Source of the DNA: Mycobacteriaceae bacterium
GTDB taxonomy: Bacteria > Pseudomonadota > Gammaproteobacteria > Burkholderiales > Burkholderiaceae_D
Assembly: GCA_903970145.1 (NCBI GenBank)
Contig: CAJCHO010000051.1
Location: 1 to 64,000 of the forward strand
Reading direction: 5' to 3'
DNA length: 64,000 nt
In this document: piece by piece, positions 58,572 to 64,000 of the stretch
Layout of the letters: each line of letters opens with the position of its first letter
Numbering within the stretch: position 1 is the first letter of the stretch
Notes under the pieces: model-generated
What the model was told of the DNA's origin: nothing
Seen by the model: only the letters and a program-made list of their open reading frames with translations
Database searches by the model: none
Translations under genes and position numbers: made by a program

Positions 58572-59348
58572 TCAATGCGGCCAGAAGGCGTCGTAGCTCG
58601 TGCGTGCGATCAAAAGGACCACCACCACGAGAAAGAGCTTACGCACGAAGACACTGCCGTGCCGGATCGCAAAGTGGCTTCCCACGAGGGAGCCCGCCAC
58701 ATTGAAGACCGCCATCGACAGCCCGAGCCAGACAATCAGGTGCCCGGAGAAGGAAAACCATATCAGCGCGGCGATATTGCAGGCTACGTTGACCAGCTTG
58801 GCACAAGCAGACGCCGCCAGAAAATCGAAGCCGAAAAAGCGCACGTACAGGAAAATCAGGAAACTCCCCGTACCGGGCCCGAAGAATCCGTCGTAAAAGC
58901 CGATTGCGGCCCCAACAGCGAGCGCGGCCAAAAGTGCCCTGACGTCAGCCGGCCGCGGAGCGTGGATCGACCCGAAATCCTTGCGCCAATAGGTGTAGGC
59001 GGCCACCGCCGTAAGGATCCCGGGCAAGAGTTTGCGCAGGATCTCAGGTGAAACCTGCGTAACCGCAAAGGCGCCCAGAAAGGCACAGAGGAATGCCGCG
59101 AGCGCCCCGGGTAGCGCGGCGCGCCACTCTATGCGTGTGCGCTGGGCAAATCGGGTCGCTGCTGCCGCAGTACCCCAGACTCCGGAAAGCTTGTTGGTAC
59201 CAAGCACGGTCGATACCGCGGCCTCCGGCAGCACGCCCAGCAGGGCAGGAATCTGGATCAGGCCACCGCCGCCGACCACGGCGTCGATGAGGCCCGCCAG
59301 AAATGCCGCGCCAGCGAGTAGAACGAGCGAAGCCAGATCCACCGTCAA
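58572..59348 (-). CDS. TSUP (TauE/SafE) family permease
   Basis: 258 residues with about eight hydrophobic helices. The repeated GGGG loop (GLIDAVVGGGGLIQIPALLG) and FYDGFFGPGTGSFLIF match the two inverted halves of the TauE/SafE family, which move sulfite, sulfoacetate or other small organic anions. Substrate is unknown. The parS site lies four bases beyond the stop codon. Confidence 0.85.
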   Translation of the reverse strand: MTVDLASLVLLAGAAFLAGLIDAVVGGGGLIQIPALLGVLPEAAVSTVLGTNKLSGVWGTAAAATRFAQRTRIEWRAALPGALAAFLCAFLGAFAVTQVSPEILRKLLPGILTAVAAYTYWRKDFGSIHAPRPADVRALLAALAVGAAIGFYDGFFGPGTGSFLIFLYVRFFGFDFLAASACAKLVNVACNIAALIWFSFSGHLIVWLGLSMAVFNVAGSLVGSHFAIRHGSVFVRKLFLVVVVLLIARTSYDAFWPH

Positions 59349-59384
59349 ATGCCAGACGGTGCCAGCCGAGCCGCCAGCATCGGA

Positions 59385-60341
59385 TCAGCCGGCGGCTGCG
59401 CTGGCACGCTCGGCTGCGCGACGACGCTCGAAATACGCGCGAATCTCGCCGACCACGCCGCGCCGGAAGGCCATTACGCAGGCAATAAAAACAACGCCGA
59501 TGATGACCTGCACCCAGGAGCCGACCCGATCGGACAGCGCATCCTGCAGGGTGATCACGACGGCGGCACCGACGACGGGTCCAACAAAGGTGCCCGTGCC
59601 CCCGAGTAGCGTCATGAGGATTACTTCTCCCGACAGGCCCTGCCCGACATCGGTCAGGGAGCCGGTTGCGAGCACCAGGCACTTCAGGGACCCGGCCAGG
59701 CCCGATAGCCCGGCCGAGAGCACGAAGGCCACCAGCTTGTAGCGATTGACGTTGTAGCCCAGCGAGATGGCACGCGGCTCGTTCTCGCGAATTGCCTTTA
59801 GGACCTGGCCGAAAGGCGAGTGAATCACCCGCAGGATAAACAGGAATCCCGCCACGAAGACGGCCAGGACAAAGTAGTACATCGTGATATCGGATTGCAG
59901 CGCCACAATCCCCAGAAGGCTGCCGCGCGGCACGTCATTCAAGCCATTCTCGCCACCGGTAAAAGGCGCCTGCAGGCAGGCAAAACTGACTATCCATGCA
60001 AGAGCCATGGTGATCATCGCGAAGTAGATGCCCTGGCGCCGGATTGCGATCGCGCCAATCACCAGTCCGAGCAGCGTTGCCATCAGCACCCCGCCGACTA
60101 TCGACTCAAGCGTTCCCCACCCGCAGGCCGTCGCAAGCCATCCGGTCACATAGGCGGACGATCCGAAGTAGGCCGCATGTCCGAATGACAGCATCTTGGT
60201 AAAGCCGAGCAGGAGATTGAAGGCGCAGGCGAAGAGGGCAAAGCACAGGATCTTCATAAGGAAGATCGGATAGAGCCCCAGCGCCGGAAGCACTATAGCA
60301 ATAACTAGCAAGCTCAGATAGACGATACGCTGGCTTTTCAC
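59385..60341 (-). CDS. livM: Branched-chain amino acid-type ABC permease LivM
   Basis: 318 residues. Polytopic with LLLGFTKMLSFGHAAYFGSSAYVTG (the LivM/LivH signature) and NPRAISLGYNVNRYKLVAFVLSAGLSGLAGSL-like EAA loop. It would form the membrane channel with LivH. It starts with GTG three bases after the livH stop, so the two are translationally coupled. Confidence 0.88.
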   Translation of the reverse strand: MKSQRIVYLSLLVIAIVLPALGLYPIFLMKILCFALFACAFNLLLGFTKMLSFGHAAYFGSSAYVTGWLATACGWGTLESIVGGVLMATLLGLVIGAIAIRRQGIYFAMITMALAWIVSFACLQAPFTGGENGLNDVPRGSLLGIVALQSDITMYYFVLAVFVAGFLFILRVIHSPFGQVLKAIRENEPRAISLGYNVNRYKLVAFVLSAGLSGLAGSLKCLVLATGSLTDVGQGLSGEVILMTLLGGTGTFVGPVVGAAVVITLQDALSDRVGSWVQVIIGVVFIACVMAFRRGVVGEIRAYFERRRAAERASAAAG

Positions 60342-60344
60342 GCG

Positions 60345-61226
60345 CTACTCCTTGCCGAACAGGCCGGCCGGTCGCCAGATGAGCACAAGGACCATGATGA
60401 TGAACACGACGATATTGGATGCCGGCGCATAGACCACTTTGGTGAGCCCCTCGACCATGCCGAGCACAAGGCCGCTCACCACCGCGCCAAGGATCGATCC
60501 CATGCCGCCTATCACGACCACGGCGAATATCACGATCACTAGCGAAGTCCCCATGAAGGGATTGACCTGCAGAACCGGCGCCGACAGGACACCGGCGAAC
60601 GCGGCCAGCGCGACGCCGCCCCCGTAGGTCAGCATGACCATCATCGGCACATTGATGCCAAACGCCTGAACCAGGCGCGCGTTCTCGGTCGCCGCTCGCA
60701 GCGTGGCGCCCAGACTCGTGCGCTCGATCACGAACCAAGTTGTCAGGCACACAAGCAGCGACGCCACGATCACCCAGGCGCGATAAATGGGTAGCACCAT
60801 AAAACCCAGATTGAACACGCCGTGCAGGAGTTCGGGAACCGGATAGGACTGCCCGGACGAGCCGAACTCGTAGCGCAGCACGCCTTCGCAAATGAGTGCC
60901 ACAGCGAAGGTCAGCAAGAGTCCGTATAGCGGATCAAGGCCATACAGATGGCGCAGAAACAGGCGCTCGATCAGCACACCAAAAAGACCGACCGCCAGGG
61001 GTGCCAGTAACAGCGCCCACCAGTAGCCGATCCCCAAGACACTAAGCATGATCCAGGCGGCGTAGGCACCGAGCATGTAAAAGGCGCCGTGCGCAAAATT
61101 CACGACGCGCATGAGGCCGAAGATCACTGCGAGCCCGAGGCTCAATAGCGCATAGAAGGAGCCATTGACCAGTCCCAGCATAAGTTGGCCGAGAACCACG
61201 GACAGGGGATAGCCGAAGATACTCAT
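60345..61226 (-). CDS. livH: Branched-chain amino acid-type ABC permease LivH
   Basis: 293 residues from ATG 61226. LGLAVIFGLMRVVNFAHGAFYMLGAY at the N-terminal third is the LivH hallmark, and LRAATENARLVQAFGINV is the EAA loop that contacts the ATPases. A hairpin lies just upstream between this gene and the binding-protein gene. Longer in-frame extensions toward 61304 would run across that hairpin and are rejected. Confidence 0.88.
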   Translation of the reverse strand: MSIFGYPLSVVLGQLMLGLVNGSFYALLSLGLAVIFGLMRVVNFAHGAFYMLGAYAAWIMLSVLGIGYWWALLLAPLAVGLFGVLIERLFLRHLYGLDPLYGLLLTFAVALICEGVLRYEFGSSGQSYPVPELLHGVFNLGFMVLPIYRAWVIVASLLVCLTTWFVIERTSLGATLRAATENARLVQAFGINVPMMVMLTYGGGVALAAFAGVLSAPVLQVNPFMGTSLVIVIFAVVVIGGMGSILGAVVSGLVLGMVEGLTKVVYAPASNIVVFIIMVLVLIWRPAGLFGKE

Positions 61227-61264
61227 AGGGACAGCGCCGGTTGTTATTCTAGTTGCGCCAATGC

Positions 61265-61299
61265 CGGCGGGCGTTATCGAAAATCGATAACGCCTGCCG
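61265..61299 (-). repeat. Long hairpin between the binding-protein gene and livH
   Basis: CGGCGGGCGTTATCGA and TCGATAACGCCTGCCG pair over 16 bases with one G-U and a three-base loop. No T-run follows on the minus strand. Located nine bases after the binding-protein stop, it probably protects the upstream mRNA end, raising binding-protein yield over permeases. Confidence 0.75.
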
Positions 61300-61307
61300 C
61301 TCAAGCA

Positions 61308-62516
61308 CTATTTCTTGACGATCTGGCAGCTCGGATCCGGTGCGCTGCCAAAGGCCTCGACCGCTGGCAGCACGCGCAGTACCTTGTAGTAATCCCAGGG
61401 ATATTTCGACTCGGAGAGCTCCTTGACCTGCACCACGAGCATGTCGTGTACCAGGAGGCCATCGGCGCGGACATAGGCGTCCTTGGCGAACATATCGTTG
61501 ATCTTGATGCTCTTCAATTGCGCCATGACCTTATCCGAGTCGGTCGTTCCGACCTTTTTTACCGCATTGAGATAATTGGTCGTTGCCGAGTAGTAGGCCG
61601 CCTGGGGCATGGTTGGTTCGCGGTGCATCCTCTCGAAAAAGCGCTTGGCAAATGCACGGGTCTCGTCATTCACATCCCAGTACCAGCCATCGGTCAGGAT
61701 CAGGCCGTGGGCGGTCTGCAGGCCCAGCGAATGGATGTCGCTGATAAAGCCAAGCAGGGCGGCGGGCTTCATCGAGCTGGTGATGCCGAACTCGTTGGCG
61801 GCCTTGAGGGAGTTGGTGAAATCCTGGCCAGCGTTGGCAAGGGCAATCACCTGCGCGCCTGATGCCTGCGCCTGCAGCAGAAACGAGGAGAAGTCCGACG
61901 CACCCAGCGGCACGCGCACCGCTCCGAGTACCTTGCCACCACTGGCCTCGACCACCTTGGTGGCCGACGCCTGCAGCTGGGTGCCAAAAGCATAATCGGC
62001 CGTCAGGAAGTACCAGGACTTGCCACCGTTCTTGACGATCGTGCTGGCCGTGCCATTGGCAAGCGCCGTGGTGTCATAGCCGTAGTGGATCGAGTAGGGC
62101 GTGCAGTCGGCGCCGGTGAGCGACGAGCCCGCGCCGCCGACGGCGATAAAGACCACCTTCTTGTCCTTGGCGACCTTTGACATCGCGATCGAGACACCGG
62201 TATTGGAGCCGCCGAGGATCATGTTGGCGCCATCCTGGTCGGACCACTCACGAAACTTGCCGGCGCCGATGTCGGGTTTGTTCTGATGGTCAGCGCTAAG
62301 CATGACGATCTTCCTGCCAAGCACGCTGCCGCCGAAATCCTCGATTGCCATATTGATGGCCTCGATCCCGCCCTTGCCGATGACGTCGGCGTAGACCCCC
62401 GAGAGGTCATCGATGTCGCCGATCACCACCGGGTTGTCAGCCGCGCGCGCCGCCGAACTGCCCAACGCCGCCGCACAAGCCACGCTCAGTAGAGCCCTAG
62501 AGATTCTCTTGTTCAT
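61308..62516 (-). CDS. Periplasmic substrate-binding protein of the Liv-type ABC transporter
   Basis: 402 residues. A Sec signal peptide (MNKRISRALLSVACAAALGSSAARA, cut after ARA) precedes VVIGDIDDLSGVYADVIGKGGIEAINMAIEDFGG. Periplasmic-binding fold type I, with two Rossmann lobes and GAVRVPLGASDFSSFLLQAQ. It captures the solute in the periplasm; the ligand could be a branched-chain or other amino acid, amide or aromatic compound. Placed between the ATPase genes and livHM. Confidence 0.86.
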   Translation of the reverse strand: MNKRISRALLSVACAAALGSSAARAADNPVVIGDIDDLSGVYADVIGKGGIEAINMAIEDFGGSVLGRKIVMLSADHQNKPDIGAGKFREWSDQDGANMILGGSNTGVSIAMSKVAKDKKVVFIAVGGAGSSLTGADCTPYSIHYGYDTTALANGTASTIVKNGGKSWYFLTADYAFGTQLQASATKVVEASGGKVLGAVRVPLGASDFSSFLLQAQASGAQVIALANAGQDFTNSLKAANEFGITSSMKPAALLGFISDIHSLGLQTAHGLILTDGWYWDVNDETRAFAKRFFERMHREPTMPQAAYYSATTNYLNAVKKVGTTDSDKVMAQLKSIKINDMFAKDAYVRADGLLVHDMLVVQVKELSESKYPWDYYKVLRVLPAVEAFGSAPDPSCQIVKK

Positions 62517-62548
62517 TTCCTACCTCCTCAAATCAGTGACTGCTGTTT

Positions 62549-63253
62549 TTATACTCCGAGGAACTCGTGCAGCATGCCTCTTTGCTGCTCCAGTTCGGAC
62601 TGGGCAAACTGCTTTACGATCTTGCCATGTTCCATCACATAAAACCGGTCGGCCAGAGGAGCCGCAAAACGGAAATTCTGCTCGACGAGCACGATCGTAA
62701 AGCCCCTGGTCTTCAAGGCCCGGATCACCTCGCCAAGCTTTTGCACGATGACCGGCGCCAAGCCCTCCGAGATCTCATCGAGCAGCAGCAGCCGCGCCCC
62801 GCTGCGCAGGATACGAGCCAGTGCCAGCATCTGCTGCTCGCCGCCCGAAAGGCGCGTGCCAGGACTCTTCGCGCGCTCCTTCAGATTGGGGAACATCGCG
62901 TAAATCTCGTCGACTTCCATTCCTCCGGCCGCAAGTCTTGGTGGCAGGAGCAGATTTTCCTCGGCCGACAGTGAACTGAAAATGCCACGCTCCTCAGGGC
63001 AGTAGCCTACACCGAGACGCGCGATCCGATGCGGCGCGAGCTGGGTAGTCTCGACGCCATTGATCGTCACGGTCCCGCGGCGCTGGCCGGTAAGTCCCAA
63101 TATGGCGCGCAGGGTAGTCGTGCGCCCGGCGCCATTGCGCCCCAGCAGGGTCACCACCTCACCCTGACGCACGTTCAGATCCACGCCATGCAGAATATGC
63201 GATTCGCCGTACCAGGCCTGAAGCTTCGTGATCGAAAGCGGATCCGCAGCCAT
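62549..63253 (-). CDS. livF: LivF-type ABC ATPase with Walker A Lys-to-Arg change
   Basis: 234 residues. Walker A reads LLGRNGAGRTTTLRA: the lysine that contacts the ATP phosphates is Arg (codon CGC). The other motifs are normal: LSGGEQQMLALARIL signature, LLLLDEISEGLAP Walker B and switch-His region TIVLVEQN. ATG 63253 overlaps the livG stop (ATGA). It would pair with LivG to energise LivHM. Confidence 0.88.
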   Translation of the reverse strand: MAADPLSITKLQAWYGESHILHGVDLNVRQGEVVTLLGRNGAGRTTTLRAILGLTGQRRGTVTINGVETTQLAPHRIARLGVGYCPEERGIFSSLSAEENLLLPPRLAAGGMEVDEIYAMFPNLKERAKSPGTRLSGGEQQMLALARILRSGARLLLLDEISEGLAPVIVQKLGEVIRALKTRGFTIVLVEQNFRFAAPLADRFYVMEHGKIVKQFAQSELEQQRGMLHEFLGV

Positions 63254-64000
63254 CAGTGGGCCCCTTCGAGCGCCGCCTCGGCGCTTCCCATGTAGGCTTC
63301 AATGACCTGGGGATTCCTGGAGACACTGGCGTAGTTGCCTTCGGCGATCACCACTCCACGCTGTAAAACCGAGATCGTGTCGGCAATCGACGATATGACA
63401 TTCATGTTGTGCTCGACCATCAGCACGGTCCGCTGCGCGGAGACCTTCTTGATGAGCTGGGTCACGCGCGAGACGTCCTCGTGGCCCATCCCCTGGGTCG
63501 GCTCGTCAAGCAGCATCAGTTCGGGTTCGAGCGCAAGCGTCGTCGCGAGTTCGAGTGCGCGCTTGCTGCCGTAGGGCAGATCGGCCGTGTTCGCCTGGGC
63601 CAGGTGCTCAAGCCCCACTTCGGCGAGCAACTGCATGGCGCGATCATTGAGCCTGTCGAGGGAACGCTCGCTGCGCCAGAAATAAAACGAAGTGCCAAGA
63701 CTGCGCTGCAGCGCCACGCGAACGTTCTCAAGCACCGAGAGGTGCGGAAACACCGCCGAGATCTGGAACGAACGCACCACTCCGCGCCGGGCAGTCTGCG
63801 CCGGACTCTCAGCGGTAATATCGACGCCGTTATAGACAATCGTGCCGGCGGTTGGCTGCAGGAATTTTGTCAGCAGATTAAAGAAAGTCGTCTTGCCGGC
63901 GCCATTGGGGCCAATCAGTGCATGGATTTCCCCACGCTTGACCTTGAGCGAAACCCCATTGACCGCGACAAAACCTTTGAATTCCTTCAACAGGTCGTGG
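63253..64000 (-). CDS. livG: LivG-type ABC ATPase, 5' end outside the window
   Basis: About 248 residues are visible. The frame continues through the window end (HDLLKEFKGFVAVNGVS), where LivG normally has some ten more residues. Walker A GPNGAGKTTFFNLL keeps the lysine. FQISAVFPHLSVLENV, LPYGSKRALELATTL and LMLLDEPTQGMG follow, with HNMNVI as the switch. It is the other half of the ATPase pair. Confidence 0.9.
   Translation of the reverse strand, partial: HDLLKEFKGFVAVNGVSLKVKRGEIHALIGPNGAGKTTFFNLLTKFLQPTAGTIVYNGVDITAESPAQTARRGVVRSFQISAVFPHLSVLENVRVALQRSLGTSFYFWRSERSLDRLNDRAMQLLAEVGLEHLAQANTADLPYGSKRALELATTLALEPELMLLDEPTQGMGHEDVSRVTQLIKKVSAQRTVLMVEHNMNVISSIADTISVLQRGVVIAEGNYASVSRNPQVIEAYMGSAEAALEGAH

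Overview
The window is about 64 kb of GC-rich bacterial chromosome, densely packed with genes. Several arrangements point to a betaproteobacterium: hslV-hslU beside a STAS protein gene, argS followed by a SPOR-domain gene and dsbA-like genes, a DksA with a single cysteine, hemE-priA downstream of a complete F-type ATP synthase operon, and the order mnmG-rsmG-parA-parB. I cannot name the genus. I saw no rRNA, tRNA, CRISPR array, insertion sequence or prophage gene.

Region 1 (1-4.5 kb) holds envelope-type genes: a partial SGNH hydrolase, a PAP2-family membrane phosphatase with an altered motif, a polytopic DUF6159-like protein and a GT-C mannosyltransferase-like protein translationally coupled to a small hypothetical gene. 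Region 2 (4.6-16.7 kb) is the most unusual part. It contains two free-standing acyl carrier proteins, each near its own type of activating enzyme. The first lies in a carrier protein / ANL ligase / FabG-like reductase operon. The second is divergent from an operon of an acyl-CoA dehydrogenase-fold flavoprotein (with an apparent frameshift), a class II aminoacyl-tRNA-synthetase-like amino acid:carrier protein ligase, a MetY-like enzyme, a MetA-like acyltransferase and a PLP decarboxylase. Between them lie a FATP/FadD-type acyl-CoA synthetase, an NTF2-like protein and an HSL-type hydrolase. I read this region as a small-molecule pathway that works on a carrier-bound amino acid and perhaps an acyl group; the product is unknown.

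Region 3 (16.7-31.9 kb) is mostly housekeeping: a NylB-like hydrolase, rlmI, an aspartoacylase-family protein, a COG0523 GTPase followed by dksA, a STAS protein, hslVU, two tandem DsbA-like oxidoreductases with twin-arginine-like leaders, a SPOR protein, argS and two small exported proteins. Region 4 (32-42.6 kb) has an SDR / acetoacetate decarboxylase-like / flavin monooxygenase group, a membrane-anchored cytochrome c5, an esterase, a lipoprotein, a glycosyltransferase, rep and priA.

Region 5 (42.6-58.6 kb) looks origin-proximal. It has an AT-rich gap with DnaA-box matches between priA and hemE, then hemE, a TonB-like protein, atpIBEFHAGDC, a stand-alone MshEN protein, parAB, rsmG and mnmG, with two parS-type sites (one perfect upstream of mnmG, one inside it). 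Region 6 (58.6-64 kb) has a TSUP permease and a branched-chain-amino-acid-type ABC transporter (livG-livF-SBP-livH-livM, livG cut by the window end). Its LivF has arginine in place of the Walker A lysine, and a strong hairpin separates the binding protein from the permeases.
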